The notes: generated from the letters alone by a model not told the origin. A DNA stretch of 32,929 bases from Amphimedon queenslandica (GCF_000090795.2 NW_003546617.1:49862-82790); one strand, 5' to 3'. Counted from the first letter of the stretch, positions 10,827 through 20,412 are shown. Numbers and translations: made by a program.

Positions 10827-11100
10827 TTATTTACATTTTACCGGCCCGAAGTAGATCGGCCATTTTAAGGCTATGACGTCACCGATGACATCATAGATGG
10901 ACGCCCCACAAAAGCCTGAGCTAACAGGATGCTCTAAAAGGCGAGCCTTGTATAAAGGGGGCAAGGTGGAGGAGTGTGACACTAGGGCAACTCCTATTTC
11001 AATGGTATGAATGAATTTAATAAGAAATGTTATTTTAAAATGAATGTATTTGAAAGTGACAACTGTAAAAAAAGAGAAACATTGCAGATATTATTTTAAT
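10827..11100. other. Non-coding stretch with CRE-like TGACGTCA motif
   Basis: A perfect CRE palindrome, TGACGTCA, lies at about 10874, followed by a half-similar GATGACATCATA. They could be CREB/ATF sites, but nothing downstream looks like a transcribed gene. The rest shows no feature. Confidence 0.3.
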
Positions 11101-11322
11101 TGTGTGTAAAAGTTAAATCTGTCTTGAATGGAACAATTATTTGGTATCATTTTATGTGTAAGAGTTAAATCCATCATGAAAGGAATCTATTACACTTATT
11201 TATCATTTTGTGTGTAACAGTTAAGTTTGTCTTGAATGGTCTCGACATTACACCTAGTTATTATCAATTTGTGTGTAACAGTTGAATCATTCTTGAGTGG
11301 AATCTATGTGTGGGGGTGTATA
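11101..11322. repeat. Four diverged tandem units of about 52-60 bases
   Basis: Units begin near 11101, 11153, 11209 and 11270, each with TGTGTAA.AGTTRAAT followed by CWTGA.WGGAATC-like sequence. No coding capacity; this is a minor satellite-like array. Confidence 0.7.
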
Positions 11323-12050
11323 TGTGGTAGACTTCTCAACAATAGAATACGTTTTATCTCTACTTCACATGTATTTATTTCAGGATTTAAAAGAATATAA
11401 AAGTAACTGATAAGAAAAGCAAAAGAGTGAGCTGAAATAATCCTGAATATAATCATATTGATTACAACATGAGTGCAAAGTATGTGCTATCAATGGCATT
11501 ATTGTATTACCATTTGTACAAGACAAAGAAGCAAAAATTCATGCATTATTGACTATTGGATGGGATGATGTCATTTTATTATGGTATGCCAAATTACTTA
11601 GTTTATTTCGTTAGAAAATATATATTGTTATCATACAAGAGTACAATCAAATGAAGGTTGCACAGTCAGTATGGCATCAATTTTAGTATTTCACACTTAC
11701 TTTATTAATTATGGATTTACAGTTATGTTTACTTACATTTTTAGCATTTAAGATAGTTATGTAATTGTGTTTAATTTACTGGTTAATTTTGTTAATTATT
11801 GTTACTTCAACTTTTGTTTTTGTTTTTCATGTGTTATCGTTGTTGAAATAACTGTTAAAAATGTTTATTTAAAGCAAAACTGATATGAATACTTGTTTTG
11901 TGATTTAAAATCAAACATATGTTCATAATGGTGTAGAATGACTTGCAAATTACCTTTTGTTCAAAATAATAGCTCTTTTTTGAAGAAAAACTTCTGTAAA
12001 AGTGCATAATTTCATTTCTTATTTTTGCACCTTGAATTCAGCCAAAGTAC
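11323..12050. other. AT-rich stretch, nothing recognised
   Basis: Long T-rich runs and stops in all frames. I see no element ends, RNA genes or open frames worth reporting. Confidence 0.45.
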
Positions 12051-12393
12051 ATGTGGTCACGCGAGGCATCACAAAAGGGAAAATGGTTGTTTGCTCTATT
12101 GGTTTATACACAACTTCAATTCAGAAAAAATGTACTCTGTATTGTTTAGCAGGTAATGAAGGTATGATTTTTAGGGTAAAAGTAGTAATTGGAAGCAAGT
12201 TCTAAATGTCATAATTTTGCTCTATTTTGAAAATGAGTTGGCTAAATTTATTCTTCATTGCATCCTTGATAACACTACAGCTTTCTTTTCTGCAATAAAA
12301 TAGCCAAAACTCCATCATTCTAACATAAAGTTGCATATAAATCAAAGCAGCAAGCAACCATCTTTTTTTTTGTGATGTCACGTGTGACCACAT
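12051..12393. mobile_element. 343-base MITE-like element with long imperfect TIRs
   Basis: The left end ATGTGGTCACGCGAGGCATC and the right end (reverse complement ATGTGGTCACACGTGACATC) match over about 45 bases. Weaker similarity continues inward (ATGGTTG.TTGCT, then TTTATA..CAACTT) for about 75 bases in all. The interior is non-coding; small open frames on both strands are by-products. A target duplication is not evident. Confidence 0.7.
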
Positions 12394-12633
12394 CCATGTG
12401 CTAATGACTAGATGTGGAAATGGGGGAAATTAGCTTTTTTTCAGCATTTTTTCTTCACAAAAGAGCAAGTAATTTCCGCAAAAGCATTTTTGCAAGTCGT
12501 TGTGTACCAAAAGAAAAATATTTTTGATTTCTAATAACAACCTAACTTTTTCTGTCAGTTGCTCTTTAACAAAAATCATGCAGAACTACAGCATTAACCA
12601 CGTTGTTATTGGTTAAATTGACCTCAGGTCTAA

Positions 12634-12762
12634 GGTTAATGTGAGATAGTTAATTTAACTACAAAAAAAAAATGGTTAAAATGAATCCAAAATTCATGGT
12701 TAATATCAAAGAGTTAATTTAACTGCAAAAGAAATGGTTAATAATAACCAAAATTTAAGGTA
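12634..12762. repeat. Two-copy tandem repeat, 64-base period
   Basis: GGTTAAT...AGTTAATTTAACT.CAAAA...ATGGTTAA occurs at 12634 and again at 12698 with about 75-80 percent identity by eye. The core AGTTAATTTAACT is palindromic. Confidence 0.65.
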
Positions 12763-12840
12763 CCCCAGTTGCATTTTTATTAACCTGAAATTTGGGGTAG
12801 ATTTAACTATTTTGTTTTTACAATAATTGTTTAAACTTAC

Positions 12841-12996
12841 ATTTCGGTGGAGAAGTGCACTACAAATAAGCAGAAAAGGTGCGCGAGTCAAGACAGCTGA
12901 TTTGCTTAACATTTCAATAAAAAAAGCAGTAGGTGTGGTAACAATTTGCTTAGCAACTATTCTTGACCATTCACAGTTGCAAGGCATCTTCTCCAC
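12841..12996 (-). pseudogene. Candidate orphan minus-strand exon (unrecognised)
   Basis: On the minus strand an open segment reads CEWSRIVAKQIV and ends LTRAPFLLICSALLHRN. It finishes exactly at a consensus splice donor (GTAAGT, 12840 downward). A further open stretch, with VTAIEFWSLVQSK, lies upstream on the same strand (13011-13202). The hydrophobic C-terminal part is vaguely like segments of the large mobile-element proteins seen elsewhere in the window, but I cannot assign a family. It may be an exon left behind by a deleted transposon, or chance. Confidence 0.3.
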
Positions 12997-13399
12997 TGAC
13001 TTCTGCCTCTTTAATATTCTGCCTTATAGGTCCTGCTGAATATGATTGATAGAACTCGCTCTTGCTTTACCAAGTCTGTGTAGTTAAAAAAGCAGTCAGT
13101 AGCATTACAATTTTTGTCTTTATTTCTTACTTTTGATTGGACTAAACTCCAAAACTCAATAGCAGTAACACCAATTAAAATGCACTGATTACATTTTGTC
13201 ATTTTTTACTTTTTGTAGTTCTTGAGCTATATCTAACAAATCTGTTTGATTCATTTGAGTCATATGAGAACAAGCAATTTCTGTAATTTATATGGCTCAA
13301 TAAGTCAGTATTACGGAAAAAAACTCTGGCAATGCACATTAATTATTTAAATTTGAGTGGCAGTGCTTATACATACCTGAGATACATGCATATTTAGCA

Positions 13400-14590
13400 A
13401 CTTGTTTCTTCTCATCTTTGCCATAATTTTCTCTCTATACTTTTTTTTCTCTTCCTTTCTGCCAAAGTCTCCTCTTTCTTTCGTTGACACTCTTGTCTTT
13501 TTCATTTCTTCTCCGCCAACATCTTAAAAATTTTTCAGTTTCTCATTATTTTGAACCATTTTATAATTTTCAGTACTTGTGAGAACTTTTTCACAATATC
13601 TTGGATAATTAGGGTGCTTTGTTATCTCAGGCTGTGGTGGTCTTTAAATCTATTTTAAAGTAGAAACTTGAGGAACTCCCTCACTAATAAGATTACTTAA
13701 AGTGGTAAGGAAGCAGATGAAGTACATGTAGATGAAGCATGAGGTATAGACGAAGGCAAGTCAAAAGATAGAGGCAAGTCTGGTTTTTGTGTTACTATTA
13801 CCAATTTTCAAAGCTACAAATTATACTATACATCAGTTAATGTCATGTCCTTCAATAAAACGTTTTCTGAAGCAAGTGCTTGTTACTCAGAATTATTAGA
13901 TGACATTTAATTAGAAGATGAGCGAGACCAAAAAGAACTGCATTTTCCTGAATATACTTGACTATGCAATGGTATAAAAGCAAGTCCTGTCTTTTGCCAG
14001 GAGCTTTAGGCTAGAATGACTTTCTGGGAGTTGCGGTACAATATCAACAGTATGCGGATAAACTGGTTATACACCAGTAACTTTAAAAGCTGATATCAAA
14101 TTATAAGTAGTCATTGCATGATACAAAGCTAGACTCAGAATTTGCATAAAGGAATACTGAGTTACAACTTTTTATGAATTTCTACTGATGTAATCTTAGA
14201 TTTCTTGATTCATTTGTCTTTAGAAGGCCAAAGGTACTTTTGTCAAACAGTAGTAAAGTATGAGTAGTGTTGGGCGGCATGCAATATATAACGACTTTCT
14301 CATGAGAAGCTTTGGTAATAAAGCTAGGATTGTGATGTGTCAAATGCTCATGTATTAGAAGCAGAGGTCTTGCTCCAGCGACATGAACTACAAAGTGATG
14401 TCACTAACAGATATCACTAGTCATCCAACCACTGTCATTAAGCTCATATATTGTAGAGGGAAGTTTCTTCATCAGTTTATTCAAGCCACCAGGCATTAAG
14501 TCATATGGAGTAGTGTAATGGGCATGTCTGTGTATACAAAATGGGACCAGACACTTCCTGAGTACATTGCAGATTACCAGTGCCAACTGA
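13400..14590 (-). pseudogene. Tigger/pogo-type transposase relic (DDE_1)
   Basis: Reading the minus strand from 14586 downward: ALVICNVLRKCLVPFC, then PSTIYELNDSGWMTSDIC (14404-14460), ARPLLLIHEHLTHHNPSFI and YCMPPNTTHTLLLFDKSTFG (about 14230-14350), then a TGV.PVYPHTVDIVPQLPES block (about 14020-14085), and finally a lysine/arginine/glutamate-rich tail with AERKRKKKYREKIMAKMRRN (about 13410-13480). This order matches the DDE_1 domain of Tigger/jerky/pogo transposases (GWMT, LLLDGHxSH, PPxTTHxLQPLD, TGIyP, charged C-terminus). The DGH of the catalytic loop is HEH here and the frame is broken several times, so it is dead. The N-terminal CENP-B-like helix-turn-helix is not visible. Confidence 0.82.
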
Positions 14591-14668
14591 AACTGGCCAT
14601 TTTACTGGAAATAGTGTCATGTAACTTGGGTGTGGCCTTACGTGATTAGTTCTGTCACGTGTTTTATA

Positions 14669-15480
14669 ATGGAAACTGCTAGTTCTATCTCTTCTTATGC
14701 TACTACTGCTCCTTCTAGGATGAATTTGAGAGACTTGTACAAACTAATAGAGGTGACCATTACACTTGGCTGAGAAAGAAAGGGGTGAATGGGGATTTCA
14801 CAGATTAGGATTGTGGGAAATGCGGTAATGGAAGGATGAGGCTTACCAATAACAAATGCCATAGCGAATATGGTTACTGTTGGAGGTGCACAAGCAAGGT
14901 GTGTAACTCGAAAGTGAGCATTTGGAGGGGGACATGGTTTGAGAATGCAAGAATCAGTGTCCCAGGTGTTACTTTTAACATACTTTTGGGTGTATAAATT
15001 TTGCCAGGAGAATACTATGAGTGAATGTGTCATAGCCAGCACGCATACTTAATGTGATTGGTACAACTTATGCAGAGAGGTATGCGCCACCATTTTAGTG
15101 GTGAAGTCCACTCAACTAGGAGGTCCAGGGAAAGCAGTTGAAATTGACGAATCCAAGTCTGGGAAGAGGAAATACAATAGGGGGTGGGGGTAGATGGTTT
15201 TTGGGTTTTGGGTGGGTTTTCCCTTCGGAACAGACAGTGCTTTTTAGTAACTGTTCAGGACTGAAAGGCTAAAATACTGATCCCTATAATAGAAAGGTTC
15301 ATCAAGCATGGAACAACAGTAATTACTGACTGCTGGAGCAGTTTAGAAAGGCTTGGGTATTTGCATGGCGCAGTAAACTGTATCTATGAATTTGTTAATA
15401 CAGAGACAGGTCACAAAATATTGAAAGTACATGGCGGGCAGTCAAGAGATCTCTCCCATGCAGTGGTACAAGTCAAAATT
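14669..15480 (+). pseudogene. Merlin-type transposase relic (IS1016/ISXO2-like DDE)
   Basis: Starting at the ATG at 14669 (METASSISSY), the reading frames give a zinc-ribbon segment CGKCGNGRMRL...CHSEYGYCWRC (about 14817-14895), a WRGTWFENARISV segment, then the hallmark KAVEIDESKSGKRKYNRG (about 15135-15182, first catalytic Asp) and WVF. Further on are FIKHGTTVITDCWSSLERLG (second Asp, about 15299-15358) and AVNCIYEFVNTETGH. This matches Merlin elements, the eukaryotic relatives of bacterial IS1016/ISXO2 transposases. A stop after VTITLG (14774), further stops and frame changes inactivate it, and the C-terminal Glu region is lost after about 15480. The divergent arrangement with the Tigger relic is probably incidental. 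Confidence 0.85.
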
Positions 15481-15721
15481 TGTACAACTCGTATTATGCG
15501 GAATTTCTTTTTTGCCACAAGTACTTACAAACTGTTCATGATAAGTTCCTCACCTTTCTCGACAAAATCAAAACTGTCTACCCACCCACTCTCGATCTTT
15601 GAATCACCAGTTACCCTACTCCACTCAACCACCAATCATCTCAATTATGAACCTGTTCTTTTCAGAGTCGTTGGGGTGTTATTGACCCCATTTAATTAGC
15701 AAATAATAATAATGACCATGC

Positions 15722-16015
15722 ACAAAAACTGAAGTGGGCTGTGAGTGTTTAGGGTTTACATTTAGCCTACCCCACACAACCACCGATGCAAAACCCTTAA
15801 AAAACTCTAACGAAAACATCAAAATCTAAACCCTAAACCCTTCACAGCCTACCAAGCATTCTCTTCGAACTATGTGCTGTTCCAAATTTTAGGGTGCTAG
15901 GGTGTAGGGTTTAGGAGTTAGGGTTTAGTATTTCAGGAGCTCCAGTCTAATAAGGATCTTTGTACTATGTTCCTTTTCTAATTTCGGAGTGTTCAGATGT
16001 AGGGGTTTTGGTTAG
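15722..16015. repeat. Palindromic GGGTTTAG/CTAAACCC repeat, copy 1
   Basis: The left arm GGCTGTGAGTGTTTAGGGTT is mirrored by AACCCTAAACCCTTCACAGCC, with a central CACACAACCACCGATGC block. It is followed by AGCATTCTCTT...GTTCC.AATTTTAGGGTG and a second, diverged repeat of that block near 15960. The same arrangement recurs at 24300-24575 and 25470-25870, so it is a dispersed family rather than interstitial telomere sequence. Confidence 0.65.
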
Positions 16016-16304
16016 ATTTTAGTTTTACATACAGTGCCTAATTTTTGTTTTTTAATAATTTGAAGTTAAAAAATTTAAAAATATCCATTTTCTTTCAAAA
16101 TTTTATTAATGCCTTTGATGTGACTTGACAAGTTGTCAACCCATCATTCCTTTTCCAAAACCACCCGTACATAAACTCAGGCATGATTACTTTTGTTGCT
16201 TCCTATTATTCAGGAAGTGGCAGGCTGTGTCTCTTATCTTAGACCCAGCCCTGTCTTTTTCTTTGAAATTCAGGAGGCTGAAAGGGAGTGGGCGTGGCTA
16301 ATTT

Positions 16305-16344
16305 CCTGATACACACGGGTGTTTATTGTGTTCAAAAAGTCAAT
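16305..16344 (+). repeat. Left terminal inverted repeat of the RAG1-like transposon
   Basis: Two conserved blocks, CCTGAT..ACACGGGTGTTTA and GTTCAAAAAGTCAAT. They are spaced a few bases closer than at the right end. Confidence 0.8.
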
Positions 16345-16861
16345 TATTAGACTATTTACGGAATCTTTTAAATTGAGAGAAGAACTTCCTGTTTGTATAG
16401 ATAATTTCTTATCAAAATAGTAACACATTAAATCATGAATACACTTATTTTAGCACACACAGTATATAATATTAACATGTAGAAGCAATAAAACTGCACT
16501 GTGCATAGATAAGCAGTATAGTTAAGTACTGCGCATCAGCTGCATCAACAGTGCTATTCAGAAACTACGATAATGGTCTTGTTCTGTGGTCTGCTGTATC
16601 TAAAGGGAAGTTTTATAGACAATATAAAAGGTATGTATTGATAGATTATGAGTTGAATTAAAGTATGGCGGTTGATAATAAATGTTACTATTTTTTTAAC
16701 AAAAGATACTGAGTGTTGAATATTTCAATTTTAAGCATCTGATACACTTACAAAGCAAGTGCCTAACTAAATGACAAAATGATAGGCTTGAGAAATAAAG
16801 CACTGAGAGATAGTTTTCATTAAATAATATTTAAATTGACCATCATTCACCATCATTTAGC

Positions 16862-17639
16862 ATGACTACTAAACACCAGAGATTCCTTGACACTCACTGC
16901 CATATCTGTACTAAATCATTTAGGCGAGTGAATTACACGTGTAAAGACAATGAATCTCTGATGTCCGTCATTGGGATTGATCCTATGAGCAAAGATGCTA
17001 CAATTTATCCCAGCAAGTTCTGTCACTGTTGCCATGTCAAATTAGCATCAGCCAGCAAAATATCACCAATGAAATGGGTACCGCACAGTGATGAATCATG
17101 TCTAGTGTGTGATGTTTTTTTGTAAAGGTGGCCGACCTAAAAAAAGATGTTCTACTGGTCGCCCGACATTGTTACAGTCACACATTAAGTCTGCTGCAGC
17201 TGCAACACCACATTTCACTCTCTCTCAGATTGCAGAAAAGAGATGTGTGGCAAAAGCCACCAGTTGTTCTTGCAATGGTGCACTGAATGGTCCACTGGAA
17301 CTATTGCCATGTAAAACGCTCATATGTAGTAGCTGTTGCACTTTGCTTGCTGTGTCTGCTTCATTCAACTGCCCAGGTTGTTCATGTCAGCATGATTCAA
17401 GTATTGACATGTTCACTAAGCCATCTGGTTTAATTGAAAAAATGATAAATGAAATACGTGTAATTTGTGAAAAATGTAGCAATATGGTGAGTTTAGAGTT
17501 ACTAACACAGGATTGTTCTTCACATTAGAAGGCAGCCAGCAAAGAAACTGAATCAAATAAGAAAATGGCAATAAGAGTAGTATCACAATTGATCAAGGGC
17601 AGTGACAGTAGCACTATCACTTTATCAACTGGAGGCAGG
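16862..17639 (+). pseudogene. RAG1-like N-terminal zinc modules (first exon region)
   Basis: From the ATG at 16862: a CHIC pair, IGIDP, FCHCC, then WVPHSDESCLVC. This reproduces the RAG1 N-terminal region order (ICxxC, FRIDV, FCHNCW, WHPHxPxCDIC). A one-base excess in a run of seven T at about 17113-17119 shifts the frame; it resumes with CKGGRPKKR. Next comes a RING-like block, SCSCNG...LPCKTLICSSCC...FNCPGC (about 17267-17385), parallel to the RAG1 zinc-binding RING, except that the His of CKHLFC is Thr and the first Cys pair is CxC. A Cys pair follows (ICEKCSNM). A GTGAGT...CTAAC...TTAG tract (17487-17528) may be a 42-base in-frame intron. The block ends at a consensus donor (CAGG|GTAAGT, 17640). 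The family's role is DNA binding, dimerisation or ubiquitin ligation; no activity can be claimed here. Confidence 0.85.
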
Positions 17640-17704
17640 GTAAGTAGATAATGCATGCATGCAATTCAATTTACCATAAATGTAGCCAATATAGTATAGC
17701 ATGA

Positions 17705-18816
17705 GTGACGAACACAGGAGTCAGTACTGGAGAGTCTTCAAGGGTCACAAAGCGACGGAGAAGTAATGAAATCTCAACAATCCGTGAGATGGTAAGTGCT
17801 GGTGATGCGAAAGCCCAGTTAATTGATGAGCTGAAGTTGATACCTGAAGAAGAGATAGAAAGCATATTGAAGCAGCTCAATTTCACTATTTATGTACAAT
17901 CTGAGGAAAATCTAGCTATGAAAGCATATTTATTTCTACCTTAGAGAAATTTAAGGCTAATGAAACAGTAACAATAATACCCATGTGTGCATTATAATGT
18001 AAATTCATAGATGGATGAAAACATGGAATAGTAACATTGCTTGCAAAAGGAAGCAGAGAGAATTGATGAAGAGACTTACAGGATATGAAAATCAGAGCAA
18101 AAGCAGTTCCATTTAGTTTTAATGTGAAAAGGGAACAGGAGATACGACTCGTTCCAATGGCATGTGTAGTTGATTTACACAATGTTATTTTTCATGTTCT
18201 AAATCAAAAACAAAGTTTAGTTTTAAATATGACATTGCTGATTTCATAAAACACATGCAGGCTGATTCAACTTACCTGGCACGATGGTTTCATACCAGCT
18301 AATGAAATATGGTCGAAGCTTGGAGGAGATAAGGGTGGTTCATCAGTGAAAATATCGTTTCAAATTGTCAATTCTGTTTAGAAAAATTCAGTTGAAAACA
18401 GCTGCATTTCCTGTCTTTTTGAGGCTCCAGATTCTCTTTTGAATCTCCATTTAGCATTAGATTAGTATTACTCTTGTGCCTCTAGTCTCTAGAAGGCCGA
18501 ATGGAAGTATGATAAACAATAAAAAAGTTGAAACAGTTATAATTACTATTAAAATAGGGAATGTAGTATTCGTGTTTTCATGTCAGGGGATTATGAATTC
18601 CTGTGCAATATATATGGAATATCAGGAGCGAGTGGTAAGACAGTTTTACAGTACATTAATGACTTAAGAACAGGGCGTCACTGCTGCCTTAGGTGTACTA
18701 TCACTAATGAGGAATTAAAGATCCCCCAAACAACTCGGCAGCAAGGAACTATTACACCACGATCTCCTGCAACACTTTCACAGAAATATTCTGAATTTGA
18801 AGCAGATGGTTCCAAT
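17705..18816 (+). pseudogene. RAG1-like core, first half (GGD catalytic region)
   Basis: After a short intron, a basic segment VTKRRRSNEISTIREMV leads into a helical region and RWMKTWNSNIACKRKQRELM (about 18009-18070). In a shifted frame comes AVPFSFNVKREQEIRLVPMA (about 18097-18156), then WHDGFIPANEIWSKLGGDKG with SSVKISFQIVN (about 18277-18374). The Asp of GGD (18328-18330) occupies the place of the first catalytic Asp in RAG1 (CDGMGDV before FSFTIM). An in-frame TAG follows at 18379. Next are GDYEFLCNIYGISGASGKTV and CCLRCTITNEEL (about 18585-18716), like the GTGYDEKL...CTLC stretch of RAG1. The frame is then cut by an insertion at 18817. The motif order supports a RAG1/Transib-related fold, but the similarity is local and was judged from memory. 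Confidence 0.72.
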
Positions 18817-19162
18817 AGTGGTGGCGGAAGGAAGCTAAGAAAGGAGGCTAAGGGTGTGCAAAGCGCACGGCGATTTTGACCACGCCCACTTTTGGAGTTG
18901 CAAAATGGGCGTTTCCTTCAATAGTTCATCTTGAAAATGGTGGTCACGGTCTTGTGATCGACTTAACACCAGAAGCAGAACTAAACTTGTAGTTACTAGC
19001 TAAAAGACTGTTTTTACATTCAAAGGCTCAGTTACTCCAGTTAGCATTGCTAATAAGTATGATTATAGTTGTTCTTTACTGATCATCTGGGGGGCTAAGC
19101 CCCCTTTTCTAAAAGCTAGGGGGGCTCTAGCCCCCCTTACCCTTCTGGTTCCAGTGCCAATG
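18817..19162. mobile_element. 346-base insertion inside the RAG1-like gene with 9-base target duplication
   Basis: GGTTCCAAT occurs at 18808-18816 and again at 19163-19171. Omitting the sequence between them plus one copy joins the codons for ADGSN to LKKATMHDKV in frame, so the boundaries are exact. The insert has no coding capacity and ends in two GC-rich palindromes, GGGGGGCTAAGCCCCC (19089-19104) and GGGGGGCTCTAGCCCCCC (19119-19136). It also carries a CCACGCCCAC motif. A duplication of 8-9 bases suggests a hAT-, P- or MULE-mobilised MITE, but the class is not resolved. Confidence 0.85.
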
Positions 19163-20412
19163 GGTTCCAATCTCAAAAAAGCAACGATGCATGACAAAGT
19201 CATTGGAAAAGTACTTTTTGATATACCACTAAGCCAAATAATTGTATAAGAATATTATTACTACATTAGTGTACATGTACATGTAGGTCTGCCCACCTGG
19301 TCCCCACATTACACTTAGAATTTTCCAAAGGTTATTTAACCTTCTTGAAGAGGAATGCCACCAGCTAGATCTCAGTATCACTGAGCCTTGTACTACAAAC
19401 TCAGGAAAGTCTTTCCGTGACTATCTACAAGCCAAATCAACTATAAAAGTAACTGAACAAGAGCAGTCGGTACTTACTGCAGAGTTGAACCAAGCTCAGC
19501 AGATCCTAGCTTTACTGTTGCTGAATAGTCCTAACCCATAACATGACATAAGGGTACAGAATGTAACGCAACTGATACATAGTCATAGTACAAAAATATC
19601 AACTAATGTAAGAAAATTAATTAATATTAATAAAATTTCATTAAAAATATTAGAATCACACTATAGTTCAAAACAAGAGAAAAGTCAAACAGGGATTTGA
19701 ACGTGAAGATGGCATTTTTGTAAAATCGCTTGAAAGAGCCATGGCATCTTTTCACGTAGTAGGGCAAGCGTACCATGGAGGTTCTTTTGTTGGTAATCCC
19801 ATTCAAAGGGCTGTAAAGGTAATCATTACTTTTTTAGATAAAAATTAACCTTTATCTTACAGCCAGAAAACATCAAGACCATGTGCAATTCAGTGATAGC
19901 AACAGCAACATCTCTTAACAACTCAGCACTGCAGTCTAAAGCTGATGAAATAAATGACAAATTTATGGACGCCTTCAATCTTTTTGCACAATGTCATACA
20001 ATATATGACAGCAATACATTACTATCAAATGCTAAAATTAATGAATTAGGTATGAAAAATACTTTTTACTTACCTAAAATTCTTGATTTCCACAGAAACA
20101 GCAATAGACGCCTTTCTGCAATTTTACAGCGAGTCATTTACAGCAACTGTTCTCCCAAAGATGCATATGCTAGAGGACCACTTGGTTCCTTGGGTTAAGA
20201 GATGGAAAGTAGGGTGTGGATGCATGGGCGAACAAGGAGCAGAATCCCTACATGCCATGTTCAATAATGTGGAAAGGGCCTACAATAATATAGTAGACAG
20301 AGTAGAGAGGCTAAGAGTGCTGCTACAAAACCATCACTTCAAGCTACTGCCAGCAAACAAGTCACTTGAACCACCACCGCTCAAAAAAAGACCTACAAAA
20401 CCAAGGGACTAA
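19163..20412 (+). pseudogene. RAG1-like core, second half (GEQGAES region)
   Basis: The frame resumes with VIGKVLFDIPLSQ. It crosses a 43-base intron (19244-19286) into VCPPGPHITLRIFQRLFNLL (from 19287) and an acidic/Gln-rich helix, with a stop at about 19537. After a non-coding gap come FVKSLERAMASFHVVGQAYH and GGSFVGNPIQRA, then a 44-base intron (19819-19862), MCNSVIATATSLNN...AKINEL, and a 46-base intron (20050-20095). The last exon has LPKMHMLEDHLVPWVKRW, GCGCMGEQGAESLHAMFNNV (Glu codons at 20230 and 20242), RLRVLLQNHHFKLLP and a basic Pro-rich tail to the stop at 20412. The GEQGAES...HH block parallels the RAG1 region ASEGNESGNK...HHW that carries the last catalytic Glu. Introns are all GT-AG and in phase. 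Confidence 0.78.

Noticed and set aside
12002..12393. Open frames on both strands over the 343-base MITE.
   Set aside because: They arise from the inverted ends; neither has recognisable motifs.
14264..14292. GTAGTGTTGGGCGGCATGCA looked like the left end of a hAT element.
   Set aside because: On the minus strand the same bases encode YCMPPNTTH of the Tigger DDE domain, so the match to a hAT terminus is coincidental. No partner end or 8-base duplication was found.
14695..15042. Open frame of 115 codons on the minus strand.
   Set aside because: It lies opposite the Merlin transposase, whose zinc-ribbon and WRGTWF motifs explain the plus strand. The minus reading matches nothing.
15740..15935. 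Interstitial telomere repeats (TTAGGG/CCCTAA).
   Set aside because: There are only isolated GGGTTTAGG words inside a structured palindrome that recurs with the same flanks elsewhere. No uninterrupted telomeric array.
16311..16320. CACGGGTG as a RAG/Transib-style CAC terminus.
   Set aside because: The CCTGAT just outside it is conserved at both ends in inverted orientation, and no 5-base duplication flanks the CAC. The terminus is therefore probably further out.
17267..17385. Calling the RING-like block a cellular ubiquitin ligase gene.
   Set aside because: It sits between RAG1-type N-terminal modules and a transposase core inside TIRs, and the His of the RING is replaced by Thr. Ligase activity cannot be claimed.
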